Below, piece by piece: positions 17,035-28,621 of a stretch of DNA of 64,000 bases. Source of the stretch: Roseinatronobacter ekhonensis (lineage in GTDB: Bacteria; Pseudomonadota; Alphaproteobacteria; Rhodobacterales; Rhodobacteraceae); the NCBI RefSeq assembly GCF_900499075.1, contig NZ_UIHC01000004.1, positions 79,916 to 143,915 on the forward strand, written 5' to 3'. The position numbers and the translations under genes are program-made. How positions within the stretch are numbered: the stretch's first letter is position 1; each line of letters begins with the position of its first letter. Under the pieces are notes generated by a model. It was given only the letters and a program-made list of their open reading frames with translations, ran no database searches and had not been told where the DNA came from.

Positions 17035-17817
17035 ATGTCTGACAATACCAGCGCATCGGCGCCGCTGCCGCCGTCCGAAATCCCCGACCCGCGCACCATT
17101 TCCGTTGGGGATCTTGCGGGCATTTTGCGCGCGGGGCTTGCCGATTTTCGGCGCGCGCCGCTGTTCGGGCTGGCGTTTTCTGCTGTCTATGTGCTGGGCG
17201 GGTTGGTTCTCTACACGGTTTTCATCGCCTCTGGACAAAGCTGGTGGTTCATTCCGGTCGCCGTGGGTTTTCCACTATTTGCCCCGTTCGCGGCAACCGG
17301 CCTGTACGAGGTCAGCCGCAGGTTGGAACAGGGTGAGGCGCTGGACTGGCCCGCAATTCTGGGCTGTGTGTTGGCGCAGAAGGACCGGCAAGTGCCGTCG
17401 ATGGCGATGGTCATCATGCTGGCCTTCATGTTCTGGGTTTTTGTCGCGCACACCACGTTTGCGCTGTTCTTCGGCTTGCAGCCGATCACCAGTTCAACCG
17501 CCGACATGCTGCTAAGCCCCACGGGTCTAAGCATGCTGGCGGTGGGCAGTGTCGTTGGCGGCGGGATGGCCGCGCTGATGTTTGCCTTGACGGTCATCAG
17601 CCTGCCGTTGTTGCTGGACCGCGAAGTCGATTTCATCACGGCAATGATCACCTCTGTGCGGGTTGTCACGGCAAATTTCATTCCGATGGCGGTTTGGGCC
17701 TTTGTGATCGCGGGCCTGCTATTCGTGGCAATGCTTCCGGCATTTCTGGGCCTGTTCCTGATATTGCCGATTCTGGGCCATGCAACGTGGCATTTGTATC
17801 GGCGCGTTTTGCCCTAG
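17035..17817 (+). CDS. DUF2189 membrane protein, second of a tandem pair
   Basis: A 260-residue paralogue of the preceding gene with the same layout: a polar N terminus, about six membrane segments, GLYEVSRRLEQ near residue 95, LLDREVDFITAM near 195 and the terminal LGHATWHLYRR. The ATG at 17035 has a strong GGAGG about 8 bases upstream. A terminator between the two genes suggests each has its own expression. The function is unknown. The pair looks like an old duplication, because the N termini and loops have diverged. Confidence 0.85.
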   Translation: MSDNTSASAPLPPSEIPDPRTISVGDLAGILRAGLADFRRAPLFGLAFSAVYVLGGLVLYTVFIASGQSWWFIPVAVGFPLFAPFAATGLYEVSRRLEQGEALDWPAILGCVLAQKDRQVPSMAMVIMLAFMFWVFVAHTTFALFFGLQPITSSTADMLLSPTGLSMLAVGSVVGGGMAALMFALTVISLPLLLDREVDFITAMITSVRVVTANFIPMAVWAFVIAGLLFVAMLPAFLGLFLILPILGHATWHLYRRVLP

Positions 17818-17932
17818 CAGGCGGTGCCGCGTCTGGCGCGGCAGCGTTTAGGCGCACGACACAATCGCTGCAATTTGGAAAGATTATAGCGGTCTGGTAG
17901 ACAATAATTCACATCTACGCGGGATCGCGGGC

Positions 17933-17962
17933 AAACGGCCTTATTTTCGCCGTTTTTTCTTG
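17933..17962 (+). terminator. Probable intrinsic terminator after the second DUF2189 gene
   Basis: AAACGGC (17933-17939) pairs with GCCGTTT (17949-17955), continuing into TTTCTT. A second hairpin (TGCCGCG/CGCGGCA, 17825-17843) lies nearer the stop but has no T-run. The rest of the 292-base gap 17818-18109 is AT-rich and shows no clear promoter pair. Confidence 0.55.
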
Positions 17963-18109
17963 GCAGCGTCATCGTTGGATATGTTAACGAATACGCTGGA
18001 TGTGTTATGTTCCCATTCTGTGGAACGAGAACCCGCAGTGTGTGGTTTGACTGGTGAATTAACGCGTGGCGTCGTTTTCAGATCGCGCGTAGGTCTATGA
18101 GGTGGGATA

Positions 18110-19189
18110 ATGCCTGAAGTAGTTACAAATGACCTGATCGTTTTATCGGGCGCAGGTGTGGACGCCGGAAGCAACGGTGCAACCTATACCTATGACAGCG
18201 ATCCTGCGGCCAACGAGCTGGTAGATGTGCTGGACGGTGTGACATTCACCACGCCGGTTGGGTCCGATGGAGAGACTATCCCGACTGGCTCTACCGTAAC
18301 GATTGGCGGCACTGAATATACCCTGACAGAAGCCTACAGCTTTTGGGGCGAGTTTACGAAAATCGACCCGGGCACCGGGGACCCGTTCACAGATTCCGGC
18401 CAGACCGTTGCATTCACACTGACGGATGGGTCGGGCAACGAAATCAACATCATCTCGCCCAGTGACGACTTCAAAGGTGACCCCTCACTATGGTCGCCAG
18501 GGCAGATTACGGAAATCACCGTCGCCTCTGACCCGTTTGATTCCGGCGCGATCAATGAAGATGACGACGGCACCAAGCTTGGTGATGATGCGCCTTTCGA
18601 GACCGCCTGTTTCGTGGCGGGGTCGCTGGTCGATACCGATCAGGGCCAAAAGCCGGTTGAAAGCATCGCCGTGGGCGATCTGGTTCTGACCCGCGATAAC
18701 GGATACCAGCGTGTGTTGTGGACCGGGCACCATGCCCAGACCAACGCATCGCTTGTGGCACGCCCCGATCTTGCCGCCGTGATCGTGCGCGCGGGCGCGC
18801 TTGGCGGCGGGTTGCCGCTGCGCGACATGCGTGTCTCGCCGTGGCACCGTCTACTGATCTGCGGCCAACGCGCTGAGATGATGTTCGGCGAATATGAAGT
18901 GTTGGTGCCGGCTATCCACATGGTCGGCCAGTCCGGCATTGCGCGTGACACTGCGCCGCAAACCTATGTCCACCTCATGTTCGAGGAACACCAGATCATT
19001 CGGGCCGATGGCGCGTGGAGCGAAAGCTTCCAGCCGGGGGCGAAAACGCTGGCTGGGCTTGGTGGTCCGCAACGCGACGAATTGCTGGCGCTGTTTCCAG
19101 AGCTTGCCGACAAGGCCGGTCAAGACGACTATGTCGCGGCGCGGCTGTCGTTGAAAGATCACGAAGCGCGCGCCTTGCTGGCGGCCTGA
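18110..19189 (+). CDS. Hint (Hedgehog/intein-like) domain protein
   Basis: A 359-residue protein. The first 165 residues are acidic, Gly-, Asp- and Thr-rich beta-type sequence without a Sec signal peptide. The rest is a Hint_2-type domain starting at Cys167 (ACFVAGSLVDTDQG), with VGDLVLTRDNG near 190-200, the conserved SPWHRLL near 244-250 and HLMFEEHQIIRADG near 290. Hint domains can self-cleave at the Cys; whether this one does is untested. Such proteins are common in Rhodobacteraceae, often with secreted RTX-like N termini. The start follows GAGGTGGG. It is a single-gene unit ended by a terminator. Confidence 0.85.
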   Translation: MPEVVTNDLIVLSGAGVDAGSNGATYTYDSDPAANELVDVLDGVTFTTPVGSDGETIPTGSTVTIGGTEYTLTEAYSFWGEFTKIDPGTGDPFTDSGQTVAFTLTDGSGNEINIISPSDDFKGDPSLWSPGQITEITVASDPFDSGAINEDDDGTKLGDDAPFETACFVAGSLVDTDQGQKPVESIAVGDLVLTRDNGYQRVLWTGHHAQTNASLVARPDLAAVIVRAGALGGGLPLRDMRVSPWHRLLICGQRAEMMFGEYEVLVPAIHMVGQSGIARDTAPQTYVHLMFEEHQIIRADGAWSESFQPGAKTLAGLGGPQRDELLALFPELADKAGQDDYVAARLSLKDHEARALLAA

Positions 19190-19214
19190 CGCATATCAAC
19201 GACCAGACCTGCAC

Positions 19215-19242
19215 AAAGCCCCGCCGCTCAGGTGGGGCTTTT
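19215..19242 (+). terminator. Intrinsic terminator after the Hint gene
   Basis: AAAGCCCCGCC (19215-19225) pairs with GGTGGGGCTTT (19231-19241) with one G-T pair, followed by T. It lies 26 bases after the stop codon. Confidence 0.8.
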
Positions 19243-19365
19243 GCCATTGGGCGCGTGTCAAAAACCTGTGCGTGCCCCGTGTCAGGCCCGGCTGGGGGCT
19301 GGACACTCGGAAGATGGCAAGGCACTCTGTCGCGAAACAGGGCCTAATCGGAGAAGGATTCCGCC

Positions 19366-19806
19366 ATGCCTGCACAAAAAAATAGAGGCGCCTTGATGAC
19401 CCTGTTCGCGGTTGTCGGTTGTCTTTGGTTCGGTCTGCACGCGGTCGAATACGTTGCGGCGCGCTATGACCCGCTTGCTGCGATGCTGCCCTTGCCTGCG
19501 GGCTATGGGCTTGGCGCGCTGCTGGACGCAGTGCCAGCTTGGGCCTCTGGCGCGATTGGGGCAAGCGTTTGGCTGGGCCTTTTGGGGTCAGTTTTGTTAC
19601 TGCTGCGCGACCGCGCGGCGGTTCTGGTGCTGGCCGTTGCCTTTTTGGCGGCACTTGTGTCTATGGGATGGGGCCTGATGGCCATGACCGACGGGCTTAG
19701 CACACTTGGCGGCGTCGATGTTATGCGCTTCACGGCAGCACTGGCTGCAGTCGCTTTGGGCTGTTGGCTGTATGCCCGCGTCGCAAAGCGGTCCGGCGCA
19801 CTCTAG
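19366..19806 (+). CDS. Small membrane protein, four predicted segments
   Basis: A 146-residue hydrophobic protein with about four transmembrane segments (near residues 10-28, 62-82, 85-107 and 118-138). I do not recognise a family. The ATG follows GGAGAAGG at a good distance. It lies between a terminator and cysK on the same strand, with an 80-base gap to cysK that contains an 8-bp GC hairpin (19835-19859), so co-transcription with cysK is possible. There are no cysteine or histidine motifs suggesting metal or redox roles. Confidence 0.7.
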   Translation: MPAQKNRGALMTLFAVVGCLWFGLHAVEYVAARYDPLAAMLPLPAGYGLGALLDAVPAWASGAIGASVWLGLLGSVLLLLRDRAAVLVLAVAFLAALVSMGWGLMAMTDGLSTLGGVDVMRFTAALAAVALGCWLYARVAKRSGAL

Positions 19807-19834
19807 CCCAAGCCTATGTCCTGTCATCGCGGTT

Positions 19835-19859
19835 GCGCCGGGGCCTCTGGTCCCGGCGC
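19835..19859 (+). repeat. 8-bp hairpin in the cysK leader
   Basis: GCGCCGGG (19835-19842) and CCCGGCGC (19852-19859) are perfect inverted arms 26 bases before the cysK start. There is no U-tract, so a leader RNA structure is more likely than a terminator. Confidence 0.35.
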
Positions 19860-19885
19860 ATGTCCTTTCACAACTGGAGCTTACG

Positions 19886-20920
19886 ATGTCCATCCGGTCC
19901 AATCTTGCTGACGCTGTCGGCAACACGCCCCTTATCCGGCTTAACCATGTCAGCGCGGCTACCGGCTGCACCATTCTTGGCAAGGCCGAGTTCCTGAACC
20001 CCGGCCAGTCGGTCAAGGACCGGGCCGCGCTTTATATCATCCGCGATGCGGTTGCGCGCGGGGCGTTGCAACCGGGGGGCACGATTGTCGAGGGCACGGC
20101 AGGTAATACCGGCATCGGCCTTGCGCTTGTGGGCGCGTCGATGGGGTTTCGCACGGTCATCGTCATCCCAGAGACGCAGAGTCAGGAAAAGAAGGACATG
20201 CTGCGTCTGGCAGGCGCGCAATTGGTCGAAGTGCCCGCCGTTCCCTACAAAAACCCGAATAATTATGTGAAATATTCCGGGCGCTTGGCGACCGAACTTG
20301 CGAAAACCGAAGCCAAGGGCGCGATCTGGGCCAACCAGTTCGACAATACCGCCAACCGACAGGCACATATAGAGACCACAGGTCCGGAAATCTGGCAGCA
20401 GACGGATGGCAAGGTCGACGGCTTTATCTGTGCGGTCGGTTCTGGTGGCACCGTCGCGGGTGTCGGCGCCGCGCTGCAACCCAAAGGCGTGCGCGTCGGC
20501 TTGGCAGACCCGGCCGGTGCGGGGTTATACAAGCTGTATACTGGGCAGGACAACCCCGGAGACTCGATCACCGAAGGCATCGGGCAGGGGCGCATTACGG
20601 CCAATCTGGAAGGGTTCACGCCCGATTTCTGCGCGCGGATCCCGGATGATGAAGCGCTGCCTTATGTCTTTGATCTGCTGGCGCAAGAGGGGCTTTGCCT
20701 TGGCGGCTCCTCTGGTGTGAATATCGCAGGCGCGGTGCGGATGGCCGAAGACATGGGGCCGGGCCATACCATTGTGACCATCCTGTGCGATTACGGAACG
20801 CGCTACCAATCCAAGCTGTATAATCCCGAATTTCTGCGCGGCAAAAAATTGCCTGTGCCGTCTTGGCTGGAGCGCGACGCGCCCGCCATTCCCGAAGTCT
20901 TCACAACGGATACCGTCTGA
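19886..20920 (+). CDS. cysK: Cysteine synthase A
   Basis: A 344-residue PLP enzyme that makes cysteine from O-acetylserine and sulfide in the cytosol. The PLP lysine is Lys44 in NPGQSVKDRAA. The substrate loop is EGTAGNTGIGL (near residue 75), and the phosphate-binding glycine loop is GSGGT (near 187). The ATG at 19886 is preceded by GGAG; a longer frame from 19706 overlaps the upstream gene and is not conserved. The next gene, an MscS channel, starts three bases after the stop, so the two are very likely co-transcribed. The C terminus is slightly longer than in E. coli CysK. Confidence 0.93.
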   Translation: MSIRSNLADAVGNTPLIRLNHVSAATGCTILGKAEFLNPGQSVKDRAALYIIRDAVARGALQPGGTIVEGTAGNTGIGLALVGASMGFRTVIVIPETQSQEKKDMLRLAGAQLVEVPAVPYKNPNNYVKYSGRLATELAKTEAKGAIWANQFDNTANRQAHIETTGPEIWQQTDGKVDGFICAVGSGGTVAGVGAALQPKGVRVGLADPAGAGLYKLYTGQDNPGDSITEGIGQGRITANLEGFTPDFCARIPDDEALPYVFDLLAQEGLCLGGSSGVNIAGAVRMAEDMGPGHTIVTILCDYGTRYQSKLYNPEFLRGKKLPVPSWLERDAPAIPEVFTTDTV

Positions 20921-20923
20921 TAC

Positions 20924-23443
20924 ATGCGTTTATTGACCACGATCCTGACCGTCTTTTTGCTTGCGCTGTTGCCCTTGGCTGGTGCGGCGCAAACCACGCC
21001 GTCCACCACGACGCCCTCGGAGACGGCACCCGCCGCCGCACAGCCGGGTGCGGGCACACCCAGCGGGACAGCGATACCCGATTACGCGGCATGGAACGCA
21101 CGCGCCGACGCGATCGAAGCCGAACTGGAGCAGCCGGATATCACGGTCGAGCGGCTGGATGCGCTGCGGTCCGAGATCGTGGCCTTCCGCACGCAATTTC
21201 AGGATGCGCGCAATGTGAACGGTCCGCGCATTGACAGTATCCGTGCGCAGTTGGACGCTTTGGGCGCCCCACCGGAAGACCCGTCAACCGAAGCGCCAGA
21301 AGTGGCCGAGCGCCGCGCAACCTTGTCGGCAGAGCTTGCCACATTGCAAGCGCCGCGCGTCAACGCGCAAGAAGCCTTCAGCCGTGCCGATGCGCTTGTG
21401 CGCCGGATTGATACGATCCTGCGTGCGCGGCAGGCAAGCACCCTTATGGCGGTAGAGCCATACCCGTGGAACCCTGCCAACTGGTTGGTCGCCGTCTCCT
21501 CGCTGGTCGATGCGTCCACCCTGGTGGTGCAAGAGTTCAACAACACGCTTGGCAGCCAATTGCGGCTGCGCCAGCTTCGCGAAAACCTGCCGGTGATCAT
21601 CGGTTTGCTGGCATTCGGCGGGTTCGTGCTGCTGCGCGGGCGAGCGTGGATTGAAGGATTCGTTCTGGGGCTGCGGAGCGGCCGGTTCGGAAACCGTGCC
21701 CTGAACAACTCGCCCAAGGGGCAGCGCTTGCTTGGGTTGATCCTGTCGGTCAGTCAGGTCATCGTGCCTAGCTTGGCGGTGATCGCGCTGTATATCGCGG
21801 CCAATACCAGTGCAATGCTGGGGGAGCGCGGCAGCGAACTTGCGGTTGCGATTGCTACGGCGGGGATCGTTTACTTCATTGCGCGCTGGATTGGGCTGTG
21901 GCTGTTTCCCTCCGCCGGGAACCTGTATTCACCCCTGCTGTTGACCGAAGGGCAACGCACGCAAGGGCGCGTTCTGGTCAACTTGCTTGGTTTCTTCGTC
22001 GGTCTGCACGGGATCATGCTGGCCGCCATTGGCGATGACCGCGCGATCCCGGCGGCCGCGTCGGTGGTGGCCTTTCCGGTCATTGTGCTGACGGCAATTG
22101 CCCTGTTCCGCTTGGGCCAGCTTTTCATCCAGCATGCCAAGGCCAATGCGGCGTCAGAGCAGGATACCGCCTTCAAGGATCGCGCGATTGGGCTGGTGGG
22201 GCGTGCGGCGCTTATGATCGCACTGGCCGCGCCCGTGCTCGCCGCACTTGGCTACCGCAATGCGGCAGAGGCGCTGATCTATCCGACCCTGCATTCCTTG
22301 GTATTGTTTGCCGTGCTGCTGCTGTTGCTGCGGATGCTCGAAGATATCTACGATCTGGCGACAAAGCGGCCCGATGATGCCCCCGAACCCCTGCTGCCTG
22401 CGTTGCTGGGGTTTGTGCTGGCCATCGCGTCCTTGCCGCTCTTCGCCCTGATCTGGGGGGTGCGCGGCACAGAGCTGAGCGAGTTCTTCTCGCTTCTGCT
22501 GGAAGGGTTCCAGATTGGCGAAACCCGCATCGCCCCCAGCGCGCTTCTGGTGCTGATCCTGGTGTTCGCGATCGGGTATTATGTGACACGGCTGTTGCAA
22601 GGGGCGCTCGGCTCTGCGGTGCTGCCAAAGACCAAGATCGACAAGGGCGGGCAGAAGGCGATCATTTCCGGCACCGGCTATGTCGGGATTTTCATCGCGG
22701 CGCTGATTGCGATTTCCACCGCCGGGATTGACCTGTCTGGCCTTGCCATCGTCGCGGGTGCGCTGTCCGTCGGGATCGGTTTTGGCCTTCAGACCATTGT
22801 ATCGAACTTCATCTCTGGCCTGATCCTGCTGATAGAGCGTCCCATCGCCGAGGGTGACTGGATCGAGGTGGGTGCGAATATGGGTGTGGTCAAATCCATT
22901 TCGGTGCGCTCCACCACCATCGAGACCTTCGACCGGACAGATGTGATTGTGCCGAATACCGACCTGATCGCCGGATCGGTCACGAACTGGACGCGCCAGA
23001 ACATGACCGGACGGGTGATCATTCCGGTTGGCGTGGCCTATGGCAGCGACACGCGCCGCGTTCAGCAGATTTTGCAAGAAATCGGCGATGCGCAGCCTCT
23101 GGCGCTGCTAGATCCCCCGCCCACAGTGCTGTTCATGGATTTCGGGGCCGATGCGCTGATGTTTGAGCTGCGGATGATCGTGAGCGATGTCAATTTCGGG
23201 ATGCCCGTGCGGACCGAAATCCGCCATCAGATTGCAGAGCGGTTTGCCGAAGAAGGGATCGAGATACCGTTCGCGCAGCGCGATATCTGGCTGCGCAATC
23301 CCGAAGTTCTGCGCCCGGACCACACGCCCGAGCCGAAACCCGTGCGCCGCGACGATGCGCAACATCTCGGGCAAATGCGCCGCGACGAAATCGTGTCCGA
23401 TTCGTCGGACGGCAGCGGGGACGGGGGGGCTGACGGGCGGTAG
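20924..23443 (+). CDS. Large MscS-family mechanosensitive channel
   Basis: An 839-residue mechanosensitive channel. A Sec signal peptide (LLTTILTVFLLALLPLAGAA) leads a periplasmic Thr/Pro/Ala-rich and coiled-coil region (about 25-190, DUF3772-like). Around nine to eleven membrane segments (190-600) follow, then the MscS pore and beta domain from about residue 604 (LAIVAGALSVGIGFGLQT, then IERPIAEGDWIEVG). The C terminus is a short charged tail. It releases solutes on osmotic downshock. Its start is three bases after the cysK stop, an unusual pairing. It converges with the rhomboid gene with a four-base gap and no visible terminator. Confidence 0.92.
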   Translation: MRLLTTILTVFLLALLPLAGAAQTTPSTTTPSETAPAAAQPGAGTPSGTAIPDYAAWNARADAIEAELEQPDITVERLDALRSEIVAFRTQFQDARNVNGPRIDSIRAQLDALGAPPEDPSTEAPEVAERRATLSAELATLQAPRVNAQEAFSRADALVRRIDTILRARQASTLMAVEPYPWNPANWLVAVSSLVDASTLVVQEFNNTLGSQLRLRQLRENLPVIIGLLAFGGFVLLRGRAWIEGFVLGLRSGRFGNRALNNSPKGQRLLGLILSVSQVIVPSLAVIALYIAANTSAMLGERGSELAVAIATAGIVYFIARWIGLWLFPSAGNLYSPLLLTEGQRTQGRVLVNLLGFFVGLHGIMLAAIGDDRAIPAAASVVAFPVIVLTAIALFRLGQLFIQHAKANAASEQDTAFKDRAIGLVGRAALMIALAAPVLAALGYRNAAEALIYPTLHSLVLFAVLLLLLRMLEDIYDLATKRPDDAPEPLLPALLGFVLAIASLPLFALIWGVRGTELSEFFSLLLEGFQIGETRIAPSALLVLILVFAIGYYVTRLLQGALGSAVLPKTKIDKGGQKAIISGTGYVGIFIAALIAISTAGIDLSGLAIVAGALSVGIGFGLQTIVSNFISGLILLIERPIAEGDWIEVGANMGVVKSISVRSTTIETFDRTDVIVPNTDLIAGSVTNWTRQNMTGRVIIPVGVAYGSDTRRVQQILQEIGDAQPLALLDPPPTVLFMDFGADALMFELRMIVSDVNFGMPVRTEIRHQIAERFAEEGIEIPFAQRDIWLRNPEVLRPDHTPEPKPVRRDDAQHLGQMRRDEIVSDSSDGSGDGGADGR

Positions 23444-23447
23444 CCGG

Positions 23448-24212
23448 TTATCGCAGCCATGGGTTGCGACGCCGCCCCGCCGGCGGCACATCGGTTTTGG
23501 CAATGCGGTAGCGAGCCTCTGGATGGGGCGGGTGGCCATGGGTTTTTGCCCAGAGTGCCCGACCCCCGCGATGCAGCCACAGCGGCAGAGCGAACGCAAC
23601 ACCTGCAATAAACCCGCCTATATGCGCCCAATAGGCTACGCCATCTTCGGATGCGCTGGGGCCAAGCCCGGAAAATACCTGCATCCCGAACCACCCGCCC
23701 AGCACCAGCCATGCCGGGATCGGGATGATGCGAAAATACACCAGTAGGAACAGGAACATATCGATGCGCGCGCGCGGGTAGAACAGCAGGTATCCTCCCA
23801 GCACGCCCGCGATGGCACCCGATGCGCCGACCATGGGCACAAACGACTCGGGCTCTGATATGTATTGCGCCAGCGCCGCCGCAATGCCGCAGGCCAGATA
23901 GAAGATCAGAAACCGGGCATGGCCCCATTCCTCTTCCATATTGTCGCCGTAGACCCACAGAAACAGCATGTTGAACGCCAGATGTAGGATGCCGCCATGC
24001 AAGAACTGGTGGGTCAGCAGCGTGTCATACCCTTGGCCCGCGCTGATTGCAGCCGGAACCATGCCCCATTGCATGAAGAAGCGCATAAGCGCCGTATCAT
24101 TGCCGAACAGGCCATAATAGCTGATGAACACGAGAATATTCACGGCAAGCAGCCCGTAGGTCACATAGGGACGCTTGTCGCTTGGGTTGTGGTCGCGGAC
24201 CGGGATTAACAT
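23448..24212 (-). CDS. Rhomboid family intramembrane serine protease
   Basis: A 254-residue six-segment membrane protease that cleaves within transmembrane helices. The catalytic dyad is Ser131 (GASGAIAG) and His197 (AHIGGFIAG); the oxyanion-side residue is Asn81 in HLAFNMLFL. The start MLIPVRDHNPSDKRPYVTY is typical for the family. The C-terminal tail is basic and polar. It lies downstream of clpA on the same strand with a 67-base gap that contains a hairpin. No substrate can be inferred. Confidence 0.92.
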   Translation of the reverse strand: MLIPVRDHNPSDKRPYVTYGLLAVNILVFISYYGLFGNDTALMRFFMQWGMVPAAISAGQGYDTLLTHQFLHGGILHLAFNMLFLWVYGDNMEEEWGHARFLIFYLACGIAAALAQYISEPESFVPMVGASGAIAGVLGGYLLFYPRARIDMFLFLLVYFRIIPIPAWLVLGGWFGMQVFSGLGPSASEDGVAYWAHIGGFIAGVAFALPLWLHRGGRALWAKTHGHPPHPEARYRIAKTDVPPAGRRRNPWLR

Positions 24213-24237
24213 GGATGTACTCCCGGCTTTATTTGGG

Positions 24238-24272
24238 TCCGGCCCGCAAGCGACATGCGCGGGCGGGCCGGA
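24238..24272 (-). terminator. 10-bp GC hairpin after clpA
   Basis: TCCGGCCCGC (24238-24247) and GCGGGCCGGA (24263-24272) are perfect arms just past the clpA stop. No U-run follows on the minus strand, so read-through to the rhomboid gene is possible. Confidence 0.4.
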
Positions 24273-24279
24273 TCAAGGA

Positions 24280-26598
<2,319 letters not shown>

Positions 26599-26745
26599 GT
26601 CAGACGCTCCTGTTTCCTGGATGGCGGCGGGAATACCCCGCGCTGCCATGTTCGCCTCATAGTGTTAAACTTCGGTTTTATTCACCATCCTTCAAGTGTT
26701 TTTTGGTCAATCGTTCAACACAGGCAAATGTAACATGAAAAGTGA

Positions 26746-27513
26746 CTAGAAACGGTCCTTTCGGGCGCGCAGTTCCGCGAAGGTTTCGGCATCGGTCGCA
26801 CGATCCATCCCAAGGCTGGATTTCATCGAGGGATCGCTGGCGCGCAGGAACGGGTTGGTGGCTTTCTCTTCTGCCATGGTGGCAATGGCCATCGGCGCGC
26901 TCTGGGCGCGCAACTTGTCCAGCCCCGCCACGCGTGCGGCCAGTGCCGGGTTATCGCGGTCCACGCTTTCGGCAAAGGCGGCATTGGCGGCCAGATAGTC
27001 ATGGCCCGAACAGATCCGGGTGTCGTCGGGCAGGGCGGCCAGCTTGCACAAGCTGGTCCACATCTGGTCGGGCGTCCCCTCGAACAGGCGACCGCAGCCA
27101 AGCGCCATCAAGCTGTCGGCGGTGAAAGCAAGCTGGCTGTCGGGAAAATGAAACGCGATATGGCCGACCGTGTGGCCCGACACGTCCAGCACAGTGCCAT
27201 GTTCGGACCCGAAAGATATGCTGTCGCCCTCTGCCAAAGCGTGGTCCAGCGGGGGCAAGCGGTGCGCATCGGCACGCGCGCCCCAGACGGCAGCGCCGGT
27301 CGCGGCGCGCAGTTCGGCTACGCCATCGACATGGTCGTAGTGGTGATGCGTCAGAAAAATATCGGACAAGGCCCAGCCCTTGGCCGTCATCGCGTCTATG
27401 ACCGGGGCGGCCTCTGGCACATCGACCACGCCGGTGGCCCCGGTTGCGGGATTGTGGATAAGATAGGCGTAATTATCGCTAAGACAGCGCACGGCGAGCA
27501 GCGTCAGGGGCAT
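26746..27513 (-). CDS. gloB: Hydroxyacylglutathione hydrolase (glyoxalase II)
   Basis: A 255-residue metallo-beta-lactamase-fold enzyme that hydrolyses S-D-lactoylglutathione to D-lactate and glutathione, the second step of methylglyoxal detoxification. The metal motif HxHxDH is at residues 56-61 (THHHYDHVDG); further ligands are His in DVSGHTVGHIAF, Asp in FTADSL and His in CSGHDYL. The ATG at 27513 gives the standard start (PLTLLAVRCLSDNYAYLI); the frame extends further but into unrelated sequence. It is divergent from the methyltransferase gene with a 74-base gap. Confidence 0.93.
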   Translation of the reverse strand: MPLTLLAVRCLSDNYAYLIHNPATGATGVVDVPEAAPVIDAMTAKGWALSDIFLTHHHYDHVDGVAELRAATGAAVWGARADAHRLPPLDHALAEGDSISFGSEHGTVLDVSGHTVGHIAFHFPDSQLAFTADSLMALGCGRLFEGTPDQMWTSLCKLAALPDDTRICSGHDYLAANAAFAESVDRDNPALAARVAGLDKLRAQSAPMAIATMAEEKATNPFLRASDPSMKSSLGMDRATDAETFAELRARKDRF

Positions 27514-27587
27514 GGCGTTTTCCAATGCATCGGGTATGGTCTTGGACAGGCTATCCCGACTGGACCGGGCCGTGCAATGAGGACGAC

Positions 27588-28358
27588 ATGCACCATGACG
27601 TGATCGTGCTGCGCGATTTCTATTACACCACGTCGCTGGGGCGGGCGGCGCAAAAAGCACTTCGCGACCATTGCCGCGCCTGCTGGCCCGATATGTCGGG
27701 CAAGGATGTGGCGGGATTCGGATTCGCGGTGCCGCTGCTGCGCCCCTGGCTGGATCAGGCCCGCCGCGTCATCGCCCTGATGCCCGCGCAACAAGGCGTC
27801 ATGCACTGGCCCGCCGAAGCCGAAAACCACTCGGTGCTTGCCGAAGAAACGAACTGGCCGTTGGCCACCGACAGCGTGGACCGTCTGGTCATGCTGCACG
27901 GTCTGGAAACAAGTGACCGCCCCGCCGCCCTGCTGGAAGAAGCCGCGCGGGTGCTGCGCATTGGCGGAGAGGCGTTGTTCATCCTGCCCAACCGCTCGGG
28001 GCTTTGGGCGCGGATGGACGGCACGCCGTTTGCTTTGGGGCGGCCCTATTTGACAGGCCAGATCGGGATGCTGTTGCGCGACCATGGTTTCCAGATATGC
28101 GACAATGGCGGGGCATTGTTTTTCCCGCCGCGTGACAACCGCCGTTGGCTGCGGTGGGCGATGTGGCTGGAAGGCGTGGGGCGGCGCATGGTGCGGCTGC
28201 GTGCGGGCGGTGTGCTGGTGGTTCACGCCCGCCGGGTAGAGGACACCCCAAGCAATGGGTTGGCGATCAAAAGCCGCCGACCCTTGCGTATTCTGGATGG
28301 TGTGGCGCAACCGGCGGGCACGCGTCCGGCCTGGCGCGACGGTCGTGATGGACGGTAG
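27588..28358 (+). CDS. SAM-dependent methyltransferase, class I
   Basis: A 256-residue methyltransferase-like protein of the type often encoded divergently from gloB in Rhodobacteraceae. Core features are GKDVAGFGFAVPLLRPWL (a degenerate motif I) near residue 36, LATDSVDRLVMLHGLE near 85 and VLRIGGEALFILPNRSGLWA near 120. The ATG at 27588 is preceded by GAGG; the ATG at 27525 would put extra sequence close to the gloB start. The substrate is unknown. It stands alone before the atp operon, with 263 bases between. Confidence 0.78.
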   Translation: MHHDVIVLRDFYYTTSLGRAAQKALRDHCRACWPDMSGKDVAGFGFAVPLLRPWLDQARRVIALMPAQQGVMHWPAEAENHSVLAEETNWPLATDSVDRLVMLHGLETSDRPAALLEEAARVLRIGGEALFILPNRSGLWARMDGTPFALGRPYLTGQIGMLLRDHGFQICDNGGALFFPPRDNRRWLRWAMWLEGVGRRMVRLRAGGVLVVHARRVEDTPSNGLAIKSRRPLRILDGVAQPAGTRPAWRDGRDGR

Positions 28359-28621
28359 ACAGGCAGCACGAGAATCGTCCGGGCCGGGCGCCGGTCGCGG
28401 TTCGATTTGCGCCCGATCCGCGATGATACCGCAATCGCGTGGCAGATTGTCGCAGCACCAGTGCAGTTTTCCCATCGCTTTACCCCCAACATGTGGCCTT
28501 GGCGGTTGCAGCATGACAAGGGCTCTGCTAAACCCGCGCCGATTTCACATGCCGCGACAGCGTTGACACCTGGCATCAGGCCAAGGCGCAGGAAGCGGTG
28601 CAACCAGATGGAAGGGTGGAC

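Noticed and set aside
28563..28568. TTGACA before atpH as the atp promoter
   Set aside because: The -35 match is perfect but the sequence 16-18 bases downstream is GC-rich without a -10, so I do not call it.
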